63,062 nt of DNA from Mycobacterium kyorinense. GTDB lineage: Bacteria > Actinomycetota > Actinomycetes > Mycobacteriales > Mycobacteriaceae. The DNA is taken from contig NZ_LQPE01000008.1 of NCBI RefSeq assembly GCF_002101735.1, positions 1 to 63,062 of the forward strand, read 5' to 3'. The notes under the pieces are model-generated. The model did no database searches. It had not been told where the DNA came from and worked only from the letters and a program-made list of their open reading frames with translations. Below are positions 34,170-45,335 of the stretch, piece after piece (the stretch's first letter is position 1; each line of letters opens with the position of its first letter). Made by a program: the position numbers and the translations under genes.

Positions 34170-35662
34170 TCGACCTGACCGTCGCCCAGATCGCCGAGAT
34201 CGTCGGCGGCGAGCTGGCCGACATCTCGCCCGGCGACGCCGCCGACTTGCACGTCACCGGCACCGTCGAATTCGACTCCCGCAAAATCACGCCGCGTGGG
34301 TTGTTCCTGGCGCTGCCGGGCGCACGCGCCGACGGCCACGACCACGCCGCGGCGGCGGTGGCGGCAGGCGCGGTGGCCGTGCTGGCGGCGCGGCCGGTGG
34401 GGGTGCCGGCGATCGTGGTGACCCCCGACCGGCAGGCATCAAGTCGCGCCGGCGTTCTCGAGCACGACACCGACGGCTCGGGCGCGGCGGTGCTGGCCGC
34501 ACTGGCCAAGCTGGCCTCGGCGGTGGCCGCGCAGCTCGTCGCCAACGGGCTGACCATCGTCGGTATCACCGGCTCGTCGGGCAAGACGTCGACCAAGGAC
34601 CTGCTGGCCGCGGTGCTCGCCCCGCTCGGCGAGGTGGTGGCGCCGCCCGGGTCGTTCAACAACGAGCTCGGCCACCCCTGGACCGTGCTGCGTGCCACCG
34701 AAAACACCGACTACTTGATCCTCGAGCTGTCGGCGCGCCACCCCGGCAACATCGCGGCGCTGGCCGCGATCGCCCCACCCGCGATCGGGGTGGTGCTCAA
34801 CGTCGGCACCGCACATCTCGGCGAGTTCGGCTCCCGCGAGGCTATCGCGAGCACAAAAGCCGAACTGCCGCAAGCTGTTCCGGAATCCGGGGTGGTCGTC
34901 CTCAACGTCGACGACCCGGCGGTGGCGGCGATGGCCGACAAAACCGCCGCCCGGGTGGTGCGGGTGAGCCGCAACGAACCCGCAGACTTGTGGGCCGGTC
35001 CGGTGAACCTCGACGAGCTGGCCCGCCCGCAGTTCACCCTGCACGCCGGAGGACAGGCCGTCGACGTCGCGCTGGCCGTGCACGGCGACCATCAGGTCGG
35101 CAACGCGTTGTGTGCGGCGGCGGTCGCGCTGGAATGCGGCGCGAGCCTGGATCAGGTGGCGGCCGCCCTGGCCGGCGCAGGACCGGTCTCGCAACACCGG
35201 ATGCGGGTGACCACCCGCGCCGACGACGTCACCGTCATCGACGACGCCTACAACGCCAACCCCGATTCGATGCGGGCGGGCCTGCAGGCGCTGGCGTGGA
35301 TGGCCCGGGGCGGACGGCGCAGCTGGGCGGTGCTGGGCGAGATGGCCGAACTCGGCGACGACACGATTACCGAGCATGATCGCGTCGGCCGGTTGGCGGT
35401 GCGCTTAGATGTGTCTCGACTCATTGTCGTGGGAACCGGGAGGTCGATGAACGCCATGCACCACGGCGCGGTCATGGAGGGCTCGTGGGGAGGCGAGGCC
35501 ACCATCGTCGCCGACGCCGACGCGGCCCTGGCGCTGTTGCGGGCTGAGCTGCAGCCGGGGGACGTGGTGCTGGTGAAGGCGTCCAACGCGGCCGGGCTGG
35601 GCGCGCTGGCCGAGGCACTGCTCGGCGAGCCGGGGATGACGGGCCGGGACGCCGCCCGATGA
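34166..35662 (+). CDS. murF: UDP-MurNAc-tripeptide:D-Ala-D-Ala ligase MurF
   Basis: A 498-residue Mur ligase that adds D-Ala-D-Ala to the UDP-MurNAc-tripeptide. P-loop [10 protein letters not shown] (about residue 135), [13 protein letters not shown], and [15 protein letters not shown] are the family motifs in order, in the three-domain layout. The GTG overlaps the murE stop and the TGA overlaps mraY (ATGA), so translation is coupled throughout. Confidence 0.96.
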   Translation: MIDLTVAQIAEIVGGELADISPGDAADLHVTGTVEFDSRKITPRGLFLALPGARADGHDHAAAAVAAGAVAVLAARPVGVPAIVVTPDRQASSRAGVLEHDTDGSGAAVLAALAKLASAVAAQLVANGLTIVGITGSSGKTSTKDLLAAVLAPLGEVVAPPGSFNNELGHPWTVLRATENTDYLILELSARHPGNIAALAAIAPPAIGVVLNVGTAHLGEFGSREAIASTKAELPQAVPESGVVVLNVDDPAVAAMADKTAARVVRVSRNEPADLWAGPVNLDELARPQFTLHAGGQAVDVALAVHGDHQVGNALCAAAVALECGASLDQVAAALAGAGPVSQHRMRVTTRADDVTVIDDAYNANPDSMRAGLQALAWMARGGRRSWAVLGEMAELGDDTITEHDRVGRLAVRLDVSRLIVVGTGRSMNAMHHGAVMEGSWGGEATIVADADAALALLRAELQPGDVVLVKASNAAGLGALAEALLGEPGMTGRDAAR

Positions 35663-36738
35663 TCGAAATCCTCATCGCCGTCGCCATTGCGCTGACGGTG
35701 TCGATTGTGCTGACCCCGTTGCTGATTCGGCTGTTCACCCGGCAGGGCTTCGGCCACGAGATCCGCGAGGACGGTCCGCCGAGCCACAAGACCAAGCGCG
35801 GCACGCCGTCGATGGGCGGGGTCGCGATCCTGGCCGGCATCTGGGCGGGTTATCTGGGCACCCACGTCGCGGGCATGGCATTCGACGGCGAGGGCCCGTC
35901 GGCGTCGGGGCTGCTGGTGCTGTTCTTGGCCACCGCGCTCGGCGGCGTCGGGTTCGTCGACGACCTGATCAAGATCCGCCGGTCGCGCAACCTCGGGCTG
36001 AACAAGACCGCCAAGACCGTCGGGCAGATCACCGCCGCCGTGCTGTTCGGCGTGCTGGTGCTGGGTTTCCGCAACAACGACGGCCTCACCCCGGGCAGTG
36101 CCGACCTGTCGTATGTACGCGAAATCGCCACTGTCACACTGGCTCCCGCGCTGTTCGTGCTGTTCTGCGTGGTGATGGTCAGCGCCTGGTCCAACGCGGT
36201 GAACTTCACCGACGGCCTAGACGGGCTGGCCGGGGGAGCCATGGCCATGGTCTGCGCCGCCTATGTGCTGATCACGTTCTGGCAGTACCGCAACGCCTGC
36301 GCCACCGCGCCGGGGCTGGGCTGCTACAACGTGCGCGACCCGCTGGACTTGGCGCTGATCGCGGCGGCGACGGCGGGCGCCTGCATCGGCTTTTTGTGGT
36401 GGAACGCTGCGCCGGCCAAGATCTTCATGGGCGACACCGGCTCCCTGGCGCTGGGCGGCATCATCGCCGGGCTGTCGGTGACCAGCCGCACCGAGCTGCT
36501 CGCGGTGGTGCTCGGCTCGCTGTTCGTCGCCGAGATCGTCTCGGTGGTGCTGCAGATCCTGACGTTTCGCACCACCGGTCGCCGGGTTTTCCGGATGGCG
36601 CCGTTCCACCACCACTTCGAGCTGGTCGGCTGGGCCGAAACCACCGTGATCATCCGGTTCTGGCTGCTGACCGCGATCAGCTGCGGGCTGGGTGTGGCGC
36701 TGTTCTACAGCGAATGGCTCGCGGCGACCGGCGGCTGA
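35659..36738 (+). CDS. mraY: Phospho-MurNAc-pentapeptide transferase MraY (MurX)
   Basis: A 359-residue polytopic enzyme with ten hydrophobic helices that transfers phospho-MurNAc-pentapeptide to decaprenyl phosphate, making lipid I. The cytosolic loops carry [36 protein letters not shown] and [12 protein letters not shown] (with the catalytic Asp residues), and PFHHHFE near the end. The ATG overlaps the murF stop. Target of capuramycin- and caprazamycin-type inhibitors in mycobacteria. Confidence 0.97.
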   Translation: MIEILIAVAIALTVSIVLTPLLIRLFTRQGFGHEIREDGPPSHKTKRGTPSMGGVAILAGIWAGYLGTHVAGMAFDGEGPSASGLLVLFLATALGGVGFVDDLIKIRRSRNLGLNKTAKTVGQITAAVLFGVLVLGFRNNDGLTPGSADLSYVREIATVTLAPALFVLFCVVMVSAWSNAVNFTDGLDGLAGGAMAMVCAAYVLITFWQYRNACATAPGLGCYNVRDPLDLALIAAATAGACIGFLWWNAAPAKIFMGDTGSLALGGIIAGLSVTSRTELLAVVLGSLFVAEIVSVVLQILTFRTTGRRVFRMAPFHHHFELVGWAETTVIIRFWLLTAISCGLGVALFYSEWLAATGG

Positions 36739-36739
36739 C

Positions 36740-38167
36740 GTGGAGTTGTCCGGCACGCAGGTGTTGGTCACCGGCGGCGGAATCACCGGGCAGTCGGTGC
36801 TCGCCGCACTCGCCCAGCTGGGCGCGACGGCGACGCTGTGCGACGACGACCCGGCGGTGGCAACCCTGGACACGTCGACCGCCGCCGAGCACATCACCGA
36901 CTACGCCCTGGTGATCACCAGCCCAGGTTTCCGGCCGACGGCGCCGGTGCTGGCCGCGGCGGCGGCGGCCGGGGTGCCGATCTGGGGCGACGTGGAACTG
37001 GCCTGGCGGCTCGACGCGTCGGGCCACTACGGCCCGCCGCGTCGCTGGCTGGCCGTCACCGGCACCAACGGCAAGACCACGACCACGTCGATGCTGCACG
37101 CCATGCTGACCGCGGCGGGCCTGGACGCCCGGCTCTGCGGGAACATCGGCAACCCGGTGCTGGACGTGCTGCGCGAGCCCTCAAAGTCCTCGGCCCTGCT
37201 GGCCGTCGAACTGTCGAGCTTCCAGCTGCACTGGGCACCGTCGCTGCGCCCCGAGGCCGGTGTCGTGCTCAACATCGCCGAGGACCACCTCGACTGGCAC
37301 GGCAGCATGGCCGACTACGCCGCCGCCAAGGCGCGGGTTCTGCACGGCCGAGTGGCGGTGGTCGGGCTGGACGACGCTCGCGCCGCGGCGCTGCTGGACA
37401 CCGCGCCGGCCCCGGTGCGGGTCGGCTTCCGGCTCGGCGAACCCGCCGCCGGCGAGCTGGGCGTGCGCGACGGTCAGCTGGTCGACAGGGCCTTCGCCAA
37501 CGACGTGGCTCTGGCCGCGGTCTCGTCGATACCGGTGCCCGGGCCGGTGGGGGTGCTCGATGCGCTGGGCGCGGCGGCGCTGGCCCGCAGCGTCGGTGTC
37601 GGCCCCGACGCGATCGGGCGGGCACTGGCGAACTTCCGGGTGGGACGGCACCGCGCCGAGCTGGTCGCCGTCGTCGACGGGATCAGCTACGTCGACGACT
37701 CGAAGGCCACCAACCCGCACGCCGCCGAGGCGTCCGTACTGGCCTACCCGCGGGTGGTGTGGATCGCCGGTGGCCTGCTCAAGGGCGCCTCGGTCGACGA
37801 AGCGGTGGTCAGGATCGCGTCGCGGCTGGTCGGGGCGGTGCTGATCGGCCGCGACCGGGGCAAGGTTGCCGAGGCGTTATCGCGACACGCGCCGGATGTC
37901 CCCGTCGTGGAGCTTGTGACAGGCGAGGATGCTGATATGCATGCGACTGCTGAGTCTCGTGTGACTCCTGTGACAAGAGTTGTTGCTCTGCCCGGCGAGC
38001 CGTCCGGCAGTCGCGTGATGGCCGCCGCCGTCGCCGCCGCCCGTGACCTGGCCGCGCCCGGCGACACCGTGCTGCTGGCCCCCGCTGGAGCATCCTTCGA
38101 CCAGTTCAGCGGCTATGCCGACCGCGGCGACGCGTTCGCCGCCGCGGTGCGCGCCACGCCCCGGTAG
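36740..38167 (+). CDS. murD: UDP-MurNAc-L-alanine:D-glutamate ligase MurD
   Basis: A 475-residue Mur ligase that adds D-glutamate. [12 protein letters not shown] (about residue 112), [19 protein letters not shown] and [10 protein letters not shown] are the expected motifs. I choose the GTG at 36740, two bases after the mraY stop, giving [14 protein letters not shown]. Between about 37920 and 37985 the gene is locally rich in A and T, and the matching segment (about residues 394-415) differs from other mycobacterial MurD as I recall them; a substitution or an internal promoter for ftsW is possible. Confidence 0.95.
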   Translation: MELSGTQVLVTGGGITGQSVLAALAQLGATATLCDDDPAVATLDTSTAAEHITDYALVITSPGFRPTAPVLAAAAAAGVPIWGDVELAWRLDASGHYGPPRRWLAVTGTNGKTTTTSMLHAMLTAAGLDARLCGNIGNPVLDVLREPSKSSALLAVELSSFQLHWAPSLRPEAGVVLNIAEDHLDWHGSMADYAAAKARVLHGRVAVVGLDDARAAALLDTAPAPVRVGFRLGEPAAGELGVRDGQLVDRAFANDVALAAVSSIPVPGPVGVLDALGAAALARSVGVGPDAIGRALANFRVGRHRAELVAVVDGISYVDDSKATNPHAAEASVLAYPRVVWIAGGLLKGASVDEAVVRIASRLVGAVLIGRDRGKVAEALSRHAPDVPVVELVTGEDADMHATAESRVTPVTRVVALPGEPSGSRVMAAAVAAARDLAAPGDTVLLAPAGASFDQFSGYADRGDAFAAAVRATPR

Positions 38168-38170
38168 GCG

Positions 38171-39769
38171 GTGGTGACCAACGCGCTGGCCCGGTTGCTG
38201 CACCGGGATCGCAAGGGTGGGGCAGCGGCCGAGGCGCTGGCCACCGCCGCAGCCGCGCCAAGGACCCGCTTCGGCACCTGGCTGGGCCGGCCGATGACGT
38301 CGTTTCATCTGATCATCGCGGTGGCCGCGCTGCTGACCACGCTCGGGCTGATAATGGTGCTCTCCGCCTCGGGCGTCCGCTCCTATGACGTCGACGGATC
38401 GGCCTGGCTGATTTTCGGGCGTCAGGTGCTGTGGACCGTGATCGGGCTGGTGGCCTGCTATCTGGCGCTGCGGGTGCCGGTGCGGTTGATGCGGCGCATG
38501 GCGTTTACCGGGTTCGCGATCACCATCGTGCTGTTGGTGCTTGTGCTCGTTCCTGGGATCGGCACGGTCGCCAACGGCTCCAGCAAGTGGTTCGTGGTGG
38601 CCGGCTTCTCGATGCAGCCGTCCGAGCTGACCAAGATCGCATTCGCCATCTGGGGGGCCCACCTGCTGGCGGCCCGGCGGATGGAGCGGGCCACGCTGCG
38701 GGAGATGCTGATCCCGCTGGTGCCGGCGGCGGTGATCGCGCTGGCACTGATCGTGGCCCAGCCCGACCTCGGCCAGACCGTATCGCTGGGCATCATCCTG
38801 CTGGCCCTGCTCTGGTACGCCGGTCTGCCGCTGCGGGTGTTCTGCAGCTCGCTGCTCGCGGTCGTCGTCTCCGCGGCGATCCTGGCGATGTCGGAGGGCT
38901 ACCGGTCCGAGCGGGTGCGGTCCTGGCTGGATCCCGGGCAGGATCCGCAGGACTCCGGCTATCAGGCTCGGCAGGCGAAGTTTGCGCTGGCCAACGGCGG
39001 CATCTTCGGCCATGGTCTTGGCCAGGGCACCGCCAAGTGGAATTACCTGCCCAACGCCCACAACGACTTCATCTTCGCGATCATCGGCGAGGAACTCGGG
39101 TTCGTGGGTGCCTGCGGGCTGCTGGTCTTGTTCGGATTGTTCGCCTACACCGGGATGCGCATCGCGCGCCGCTCCGCCGACCCCTTCCTGCGGCTGCTGA
39201 CCGCCACCACCACGATGTGGGTGCTCGGCCAGTCGTTCATCAACGTCGGCTACGTGATAGGCCTGCTGCCCGTCACCGGGATCCAGCTACCGCTGATCTC
39301 TGCGGGTGGAACATCAACGGCCACAACACTTCTCATGATCGGCATGATGGCCAACGCGGCGCGCCACGAACCCGAGGCGGTGGCCGCGCTGCGGGCCGGG
39401 CGCGACGACCGGATGAACCGGCTGCTCCGGCTGCCGTTGCCCGAGCCGTACTCGCCGACCCGGGTGGAGGCGCTGCGCGACCGCCTGCGTGCCCGCCCGC
39501 AGAACCCGCCGCCGGCTGCTCGGCCGGCCCGGGCCCGCACGGCCGACCGGCCCGCCCGGCGGTCTGGGGATACCGCGCGGGCGCGGGGGCGGCATGATGG
39601 AGGTGGCGACCGCAAGCGCGGCGCAGCCGGGCGCGGCGGGTCGCCGCATCACAACCGTGGCGAACGCCGGCGCGGCGCAGCCGGACGCGGCGGGTCGCCA
39701 CCATGGCATGAACAGCGGCACGCACGCGGCAGACGTGCTCGCGCACTGGAAGGTCAACGTTACGGGTGA
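38171..39769 (+). CDS. ftsW: Septal lipid II glycosyltransferase FtsW
   Basis: A 532-residue SEDS protein with ten transmembrane helices (about residues 40-400) that polymerises lipid II at the septum with PbpB. Family motifs [38 protein letters not shown] and [11 protein letters not shown] are intact. The cytosolic tail (about 410-532) is basic and ends with two 18-residue repeats built on [10 protein letters not shown], encoded by copies B and C of a 40-base repeat. The GTG follows the murD stop by three bases; GTG at 38174 is an alternative. The stop overlaps murG (GTGA). Confidence 0.96.
   Translation: MVTNALARLLHRDRKGGAAAEALATAAAAPRTRFGTWLGRPMTSFHLIIAVAALLTTLGLIMVLSASGVRSYDVDGSAWLIFGRQVLWTVIGLVACYLALRVPVRLMRRMAFTGFAITIVLLVLVLVPGIGTVANGSSKWFVVAGFSMQPSELTKIAFAIWGAHLLAARRMERATLREMLIPLVPAAVIALALIVAQPDLGQTVSLGIILLALLWYAGLPLRVFCSSLLAVVVSAAILAMSEGYRSERVRSWLDPGQDPQDSGYQARQAKFALANGGIFGHGLGQGTAKWNYLPNAHNDFIFAIIGEELGFVGACGLLVLFGLFAYTGMRIARRSADPFLRLLTATTTMWVLGQSFINVGYVIGLLPVTGIQLPLISAGGTSTATTLLMIGMMANAARHEPEAVAALRAGRDDRMNRLLRLPLPEPYSPTRVEALRDRLRARPQNPPPAARPARARTADRPARRSGDTARARGRHDGGGDRKRGAAGRGGSPHHNRGERRRGAAGRGGSPPWHEQRHARGRRARALEGQRYG
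39606..39699 (+). repeat. 40-bp dispersed repeat, copies B and C in tandem (inside ftsW)
   Basis: Copy B (39606-39645) and the more diverged copy C (39660-39699) start 54 bases apart, so they keep reading frame and give two 18-residue repeats in the FtsW tail. Read in the other frame (that of rsmH copy A) they spell [11 protein letters not shown] and [11 protein letters not shown]. Confidence 0.7.
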
Positions 39770-40932
39770 GGGACTCGGTCACAGAGCCGACCAGCGGGGT
39801 GAACAGCAACTCCCGGCCGGGCGGCACGTCGTTGTCGGTGGTGCTCGCCGGCGGCGGCACGGCCGGACACGTCGAGCCCGCGATGGCCGTCGCTGACGCG
39901 CTGGCGGCGCTGGACCCGCAGGTCCGCATCACCGCGCTGGGCACCCCGCGCGGCCTGGAGACCCGGCTGGTTCCCAAGCGGGGCTATCACCTCGAGCTGA
40001 TCACCCCGGTTCCGTTGCCCCGCAAGCCGACTGGGGACCTGCTCCGGCTGCCGCCGAGGGTGTTGCGGGCGGTCCGGCAAGCCGGCGCCGTGCTCGACGG
40101 CGTCGCCGCCGACGTGGTGGTCGGGTTCGGCGGGTATGTGGCGCTGCCGGCTTACCTGGCCGCGCGCCGGCGTCGCGTCCCGGTGGTGATCCACGAGGCC
40201 AACGCCAGCGCGGGGCTGGCCAACCGGGTCGGGGCCCGCTCCGCGCACCGCGTGCTGTCCGCGGTGCCCGACTGCGGGCTGCCGCGCGCTGAGGTGGTCG
40301 GCGTGCCGGTCCGCTCGGCGATCACCTCGCTGGACCGCGCAGCGCTGCGCGCGGAGGCGCGCGCGCACTTCGGTTTCGCCGACGACGCCCGGGTGCTGCT
40401 GGTGTTCGGCGGCTCGCAGGGCGCGGCCTCGATCAACCGGGCCGTAGCCGCGGCCGCCGCCGACTTGGCCGCCGCCGGCGTGGCCGTGCTGCATGCCTAC
40501 GGCGCCAAGAACACCCTCGACTTGCGCGCCCCGGCGCCCGGCGACCCGCCGTATGTGGCCGTGCCTTATCTCGACCGGATGGAACTGGCCTACGCCGCCG
40601 CCGATCTGGCGATCTGCCGGTCGGGGGCGATGACCGTGGCCGAGGTGTCGGCCGTCGGCCTGCCGGCCGTCTACGTGCCGCTGCCGATCGGCAACGGCGA
40701 GCAGCGGCTCAACGCGCTGCCCGTGGTCAACGCGGGCGGCGGCATGCTGGTCGCCGACGCCGAGCTGACGCCGGGTTTCGTGGCGGAGCAGGTCGCCGGG
40801 CTGCTCACCGACGCGCCGCGGCTGGCGGCGATGACGACGGCGGCGGCGCGGGTCGGGCACCGCGACGCGGCCGAGCAGGTCGCGCGCGTCGCGCTGGACG
40901 TGGCGTGCGCCGTGCGCCGGGGGCCGCGATGA
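39766..40932 (+). CDS. murG: Lipid II synthase MurG
   Basis: A 388-residue GT28 transferase that adds GlcNAc from UDP-GlcNAc to lipid I at the inner membrane face. [11 protein letters not shown] (N-terminal loop), [32 protein letters not shown] and [11 protein letters not shown] appear in family order. The GTG at 39766 overlaps the ftsW stop; the first 22 residues are a short disordered extension also seen in M. tuberculosis. The TGA overlaps the murC ATG. Confidence 0.96.
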   Translation: MRDSVTEPTSGVNSNSRPGGTSLSVVLAGGGTAGHVEPAMAVADALAALDPQVRITALGTPRGLETRLVPKRGYHLELITPVPLPRKPTGDLLRLPPRVLRAVRQAGAVLDGVAADVVVGFGGYVALPAYLAARRRRVPVVIHEANASAGLANRVGARSAHRVLSAVPDCGLPRAEVVGVPVRSAITSLDRAALRAEARAHFGFADDARVLLVFGGSQGAASINRAVAAAAADLAAAGVAVLHAYGAKNTLDLRAPAPGDPPYVAVPYLDRMELAYAAADLAICRSGAMTVAEVSAVGLPAVYVPLPIGNGEQRLNALPVVNAGGGMLVADAELTPGFVAEQVAGLLTDAPRLAAMTTAAARVGHRDAAEQVARVALDVACAVRRGPR

Positions 40933-42386
40933 CCGCCGAGCCGCTGCCCCGCGAGCTGCAGCGGGTCCACATGGTCGGCATCGGGGGAGCGGGCATGTCG
41001 GGCATCGCCCGCATCCTGCTGGACCGCGGCGGGATGGTCTCGGGGTCGGACGCCAAGGAGTCGCGCGGGGTGCGCGCGCTGCGGGCGCGCGGCGCGGTGA
41101 TCCGGATCGGCCACGACGCATCCTCGCTGGATCTGCTGCCGGGCGGCGCCACCGCGGTGATCACCACGCACGCCGCGATCCCGAAAACCAACCCGGAGCT
41201 CGTCGAGGCCCGTCGGCGTGGCATCCCGGTGGTGTTGCGCCCGGCGGTGCTGGCCAAGCTGATGGCCGGGCGCACCACGCTGATGGTGACCGGCACGCAC
41301 GGCAAGACGACGACCACGTCGATGCTCATCGTCGCGTTGCAGCACTGCGGCAAAGACCCCTCGTTCGCAGTCGGCGGCGAGCTGGGGGAGGCCGGCACCA
41401 ACGCCCACCACGGCAGCGGCGACTATTTCGTCGCCGAGGCCGACGAAAGCGACGGCTCGCTGCTGGAATACACCCCGAACGTCGCCGTGGTCACCAACAT
41501 CGAATCGGACCACCTGGACTTCTTCGGCAGCACCGACGCCTACGCGGCGGTGTTCGACTCGTTCGTCGAACGGCTGGCCCCCGGCGGGGCACTGGTGGTC
41601 TGCACCGACGACCCCGGCGCGGCGGCGCTGGCCGAACGCACTGCGGCACTGGGCATTCGGGTGTTGCGCTACGGATCGTCGGGCGACCAGTTGGCCGGCA
41701 GGCTGCTGTCGTGGGAGCAGCAGGGCACCGGCGCGGTCGCGCAGATCGAGCTGGCCGGCGACACCCGCCCGCGGGTGATGCGGCTGTCGGTGCCCGGCCG
41801 GCACATGGCGCTCAACGCGCTGGGCGCGCTGCTGGCCGCCGTCGAGATCGGGGCTGCGCCCGACTGCGTGCTCGACGGGTTGGCCGGGTTCGAAGGGGTG
41901 CGCCGCCGATTCGAATTGATCGGCACCGCCGCGTCGGTGCGGGTGTTCGACGACTACGCGCATCACCCCACGGAGATCAGCGCGACGCTGGCCGCGGTCC
42001 GCACCCTGGTCGAGCAGAGCGGCAGCGGCCGGTCGGTGGCAGTGTTCCAGCCCCATTTATATTCGCGCACAAGGGATTTCGCGGCACAGTTCGGCCGGGC
42101 GCTCGACGCGGCCGACGAGGTCTTCGTGCTCGACGTCTATGCGGCACGCGAACAGCCGCTGGCCGGTGTCAGCGGCGCCAGCGTCGTCGAGCACGTCAGT
42201 GTGCCGGTGCACTACGTGCCCGACTTCTCCGCGGTCGCCGAGGCGGTGGCCGCGGCCGCCGGGCCGGGCGACGTCGTCGTCACCATGGGAGCCGGCGACG
42301 TGACCATGCTGGGGCCCGAGATTCTCACCGCGCTGCGGGTGCGGGCCAACCGCAGCACGCCGGGACGGCCGGGGATGTTGCTGTGA
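40929..42386 (+). CDS. murC: UDP-MurNAc:L-alanine ligase MurC
   Basis: A 485-residue Mur ligase that adds L-alanine to UDP-MurNAc. [25 protein letters not shown] (about residue 122), EADESDGS, and [10 protein letters not shown] mark the UDP, ATP and catalytic regions. The ATG at 40929 overlaps the murG stop; the open frame upstream of it is within murG. The stop overlaps ftsQ (GTGA). Confidence 0.97.
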   Translation: MTAEPLPRELQRVHMVGIGGAGMSGIARILLDRGGMVSGSDAKESRGVRALRARGAVIRIGHDASSLDLLPGGATAVITTHAAIPKTNPELVEARRRGIPVVLRPAVLAKLMAGRTTLMVTGTHGKTTTTSMLIVALQHCGKDPSFAVGGELGEAGTNAHHGSGDYFVAEADESDGSLLEYTPNVAVVTNIESDHLDFFGSTDAYAAVFDSFVERLAPGGALVVCTDDPGAAALAERTAALGIRVLRYGSSGDQLAGRLLSWEQQGTGAVAQIELAGDTRPRVMRLSVPGRHMALNALGALLAAVEIGAAPDCVLDGLAGFEGVRRRFELIGTAASVRVFDDYAHHPTEISATLAAVRTLVEQSGSGRSVAVFQPHLYSRTRDFAAQFGRALDAADEVFVLDVYAAREQPLAGVSGASVVEHVSVPVHYVPDFSAVAEAVAAAAGPGDVVVTMGAGDVTMLGPEILTALRVRANRSTPGRPGMLL

Positions 42387-43285
42387 CCGATCCGAACGAT
42401 GCCCCCGCCGAGGTCGCGACCGAGCCGATCTTCGCCGCCGGCCCGCCGCTGGAGGGCGATCCGCCCGGGGAATTCGAGGGGCCTCGCCGGCGGGCCCGCC
42501 GGGAACGCGCCGAGCGCCGCGCGGCGCAGGCCCGCGCGCGGGCGATCGAGCAGGCTCGCCGCGAAGCCAAACGCCGGGCCCGCGGACACGGTGGCGAGTC
42601 GAAACCCGTTCCGCGAGGGGCGGTTCGGGGACTGAAGCTGGCGGTGGCGATCATCCTGGTGTCGCTGGTCACCGTCGGGCTGGGACTGATTCTGTATTTC
42701 ACGCCGGTGATGTCGGCGCGCAGCATCGTGGTCACCGGGACCGGGGTGGTCACCCGCGAGGAGGTGCTCGACGCGGCGAAAGTCCGGCCGGGAACGCCGT
42801 TGCTGCAGATTGACACCGGCGCGGTCGCCGACCGGGTGGCGGCCATCCGCCGGGTGGCCAGTGCGCGGGTCCAGCGCCGGTACCCGTCGGCGCTGCGGAT
42901 CACCATCGTCGAGCGAATCCCGGTGGTGGTCAAGGACTTTCCCGACGGCCCGCATCTTTACGACCGCGACGGCGTCGACTTCGCGACAGCGCCGCCACCG
43001 CCGGCGTTGCCCTACCTCGACGTCGACAATCCCGGACCGGGCGACCCGGCGACCAAGGCCGCCCTGGAGGTGCTGACCGCGCTGCGCCCGGAGGTGGCCG
43101 GACAGGTCGGCCGGGTCGCGGCGCCGTCGGTTTCGTCGATCACGCTGACTTTGACCGACGGCCGCGCGGTGGTCTGGGGGACCACCGACCGCACCGAGGA
43201 GAAGGCCGAGAAGCTGGCGGCGCTGCTGACCCAGCCCGGGCACACCTACGACGTGTCCAGCCCCGATCTGCCGACGGTCAAGTAG
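42383..43285 (+). CDS. ftsQ: Division protein FtsQ
   Basis: A 300-residue bitopic divisome protein. An Arg/Ala-rich cytosolic segment (to about 85) precedes one transmembrane helix (about 88-108), then the POTRA domain ([22 protein letters not shown]) and a beta domain. FtsQ recruits FtsL/FtsB. The GTG at 42383 overlaps the murC stop and gives [10 protein letters not shown]; the much longer open frame upstream (from 41711) is a shadow of murC. Confidence 0.94.
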   Translation: MTDPNDAPAEVATEPIFAAGPPLEGDPPGEFEGPRRRARRERAERRAAQARARAIEQARREAKRRARGHGGESKPVPRGAVRGLKLAVAIILVSLVTVGLGLILYFTPVMSARSIVVTGTGVVTREEVLDAAKVRPGTPLLQIDTGAVADRVAAIRRVASARVQRRYPSALRITIVERIPVVVKDFPDGPHLYDRDGVDFATAPPPPALPYLDVDNPGPGDPATKAALEVLTALRPEVAGQVGRVAAPSVSSITLTLTDGRAVVWGTTDRTEEKAEKLAALLTQPGHTYDVSSPDLPTVK

Positions 43286-43464
43286 GCGCCGACCGGAAAA
43301 ATTTGCGTGCCGCGCGTCGGCGCGCCTGCACCGATAGCGCGCGTCGTGCCCATACCGTTCTGTTTGCGCGGAACTACTTGACATAACTCTAACCCTTTAC
43401 TTGAGGTTGAGGTTTGCCAGGCGGCTACGCGAGCAGGCCAAAGTCCCACAGGGAGGAAGACGGA
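43286..43464 (+). promoter_or_regulatory. ftsQ-ftsZ intergenic region with ftsZ promoter(s)
   Basis: The 179 bases contain an A+T-richer island around 43376-43420 with a perfect -35 (TTGACA at 43378-43383), followed by TAACTC and TTTACT as possible -10 elements; spacing is not ideal for either. GGGAGGA just before the ATG is the ribosome site. In M. tuberculosis ftsZ is driven by several promoters in this gap. Confidence 0.5.
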
Positions 43465-44607
43465 ATGATGACCCCCCCGCATAACTACCTGGCCGTCATC
43501 AAAGTCGTGGGTATCGGCGGAGGCGGCGTCAACGCCGTCAACCGGATGATCGAGCAGGGGCTCAAGGGCGTGGAGTTCATCGCCATCAACACCGACGCCC
43601 AGGCGCTGTTGATGAGCGATGCCGACGTCAAGCTCGACGTCGGGCGCGACTCCACCCGCGGCTTGGGCGCCGGCGCCGACCCCGAGGTGGGGCGCAAGGC
43701 CGCCGAGGACGCCAAGGACGAGATCGAAGAGTTGCTGCGCGGGGCCGACATGGTGTTCGTCACCGCCGGGGAAGGCGGCGGCACCGGAACCGGTGGGGCA
43801 CCCGTCGTCGCCAGCATCGCCCGCAAGCTGGGCGCGCTGACCGTCGGCGTCGTGACCCGGCCGTTCTCCTTCGAGGGCAAGCGGCGTGGCCTTCAGGCCG
43901 AGACCGGCATCACCACGCTGCGGGAAAGCTGCGACACCCTGATCGTGATCCCCAACGACCGGCTGCTGCAGATGGGCGACGCCGCGGTGTCGTTGATGGA
44001 CGCCTTCCGCAGCGCCGACGAGGTGCTGCTCAACGGCGTGCAGGGCATCACCGACCTGATCACCACGCCGGGTCTGATCAACGTCGACTTCGCCGACGTC
44101 AAAGGCATCATGTCCGGAGCCGGCACGGCGCTGATGGGCATCGGCTCCGCCCGCGGCGACGGCAGGGCGCTCAAGGCCGCCGAGATCGCGATCAACTCAC
44201 CGCTGCTCGAGCAGTCGATGGAGGGCGCCCGCGGTGTGCTGATGTCGATCGCCGGCGGCAGCGACCTGGGCCTGTTCGAAATCAACGAGGCCGCCTCGCT
44301 CGTGCAGGACGCGGCCCACCAGGACGCCAACATCATCTTCGGCACGGTCATCGACGACTCGCTGGGCGACGAAGTCCGCGTGACGGTGATCGCGGCCGGC
44401 TTCGACGCCGCCGGGCCGGGCCGCAAGCCGATCGTCGGCGGCGGCCAGGCCCAAACCATCGCCCCCGGCAAGGCCGGCAAGGTGTCCTCGCCGCTCTTCG
44501 AGCCCGCCGACGCGGTCAGTGTGCCGCTGCAGACCAACGGCTCCACCTTGGACATCGGCGGGGAGGACGACGAGGACGTCGACGTGCCGCCGTTCATGCG
44601 GCGCTAA
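43465..44607 (+). CDS. ftsZ: Tubulin-like division GTPase FtsZ
   Basis: A 380-residue GTPase that forms the Z-ring. GGGGVNAV, the tubulin signature GGGTGTGG (about residue 103), and the NxxD-containing [19 protein letters not shown] region are intact; the conserved C-terminal peptide ends [10 protein letters not shown]. The ATG at 43465 has GGAGG at good spacing; the ATG at 43468 would give the M. tuberculosis length. The variable linker (about 318-345) contains [16 protein letters not shown]. Confidence 0.98.
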   Translation: MMTPPHNYLAVIKVVGIGGGGVNAVNRMIEQGLKGVEFIAINTDAQALLMSDADVKLDVGRDSTRGLGAGADPEVGRKAAEDAKDEIEELLRGADMVFVTAGEGGGTGTGGAPVVASIARKLGALTVGVVTRPFSFEGKRRGLQAETGITTLRESCDTLIVIPNDRLLQMGDAAVSLMDAFRSADEVLLNGVQGITDLITTPGLINVDFADVKGIMSGAGTALMGIGSARGDGRALKAAEIAINSPLLEQSMEGARGVLMSIAGGSDLGLFEINEAASLVQDAAHQDANIIFGTVIDDSLGDEVRVTVIAAGFDAAGPGRKPIVGGGQAQTIAPGKAGKVSSPLFEPADAVSVPLQTNGSTLDIGGEDDEDVDVPPFMRR

Positions 44608-44624
44608 CCCCTCGCCGCCGCACG

Positions 44625-44630
44625 GATACT
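44625..44630 (+). promoter_or_regulatory. Candidate leaderless -10 element before the YfiH-family gene
   Basis: GATACT stands six bases before the GTG at 44637, a leaderless arrangement inside the ftsZ-wag31 segment. Confidence 0.35.
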
Positions 44631-44636
44631 GGGCAC

Positions 44637-45335
44637 GTGAGCGTTCGCATCCGGCGGGTGACGACCACCCGGGCGGGCGGCGTCTCGGCGCCGCCGTACG
44701 ACAGTTTCAACCTCGGCGACCACGTCGGCGACGACCCTGCCGCGGTGGCCTCCAACAGGGCCCGGCTGGGCGCGGCCATCGGGCACCCGCTGATTTGGAT
44801 GAACCAGGTCCACGGCGACCGGGTCGAGGTCGTCGAGGGCCCGCGCGACACCGCCGTCGACGCGACCGATGCCCTGGTCACCGCCGAGGCCGGCTTGGCG
44901 CTGGCGGTGTTGAGCGCCGACTGCGTGCCGGTGCTGATGGCCGATGCGCGCGCCGGGGTGGTGGCCGCAGTGCATGCGGGTCGGGTCGGCGCGGCGGCCG
45001 GCGTGGTGGCCCGCGCCGTGGAGACAATGCTGGCGGTCGGCGCGCACACCGACGACATCTCCGCGCTGCTCGGCCCGGCGGTCAGCGGCCGCAACTACGA
45101 GGTGCCCGCCGCGATGGCCGACGAGGTGGAGGCGGCGCTGCCGGGAAGTCGCACCACCACGGCGGCCGGCACCCCGGGGTTGGACCTTCGCGCCGGAATC
45201 GTCTGCCAGCTCAAGGATTTGGGGGTGAGCGCGATCGACGTCGACCCGCGCTGCACGGTCGACGACACCAGCCTGTTCAGCCATCGCCGCGGCGCGCCGA
45301 CCGGCCGGATGGCGTCGGTGGTGTGGATCGAATGA
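44637..45335 (+). CDS. YfiH/Pgef-family multi-copper-oxidase-fold purine nucleoside enzyme (Rv2149c-like)
   Basis: A 232-residue protein of the CNF1/YfiH fold. H59 (NQVHG), C96 (SADCVPV) and H113 (AAVHAG) are the usual zinc triad; homologues phosphorolyse or deaminate purine nucleosides, and an E. coli relative affects cell-wall composition. GTG start 29 bases after ftsZ. Its stop overlaps the next gene (ATGA). Confidence 0.9.
   Translation: MSVRIRRVTTTRAGGVSAPPYDSFNLGDHVGDDPAAVASNRARLGAAIGHPLIWMNQVHGDRVEVVEGPRDTAVDATDALVTAEAGLALAVLSADCVPVLMADARAGVVAAVHAGRVGAAAGVVARAVETMLAVGAHTDDISALLGPAVSGRNYEVPAAMADEVEAALPGSRTTTAAGTPGLDLRAGIVCQLKDLGVSAIDVDPRCTVDDTSLFSHRRGAPTGRMASVVWIE

Noticed and set aside
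37877..39061. 394-codon minus-strand frame opposite murD and ftsW
   Set aside because: Shadow of two essential genes; its composition is typical of antisense frames.
39489..39896. 135-codon plus frame overlapping ftsW and murG
   Set aside because: It shares the repeat-derived [11 protein letters not shown] sequence with RsmH, but it has no ribosome site and no independent similarity; used only as evidence for the dispersed repeat.
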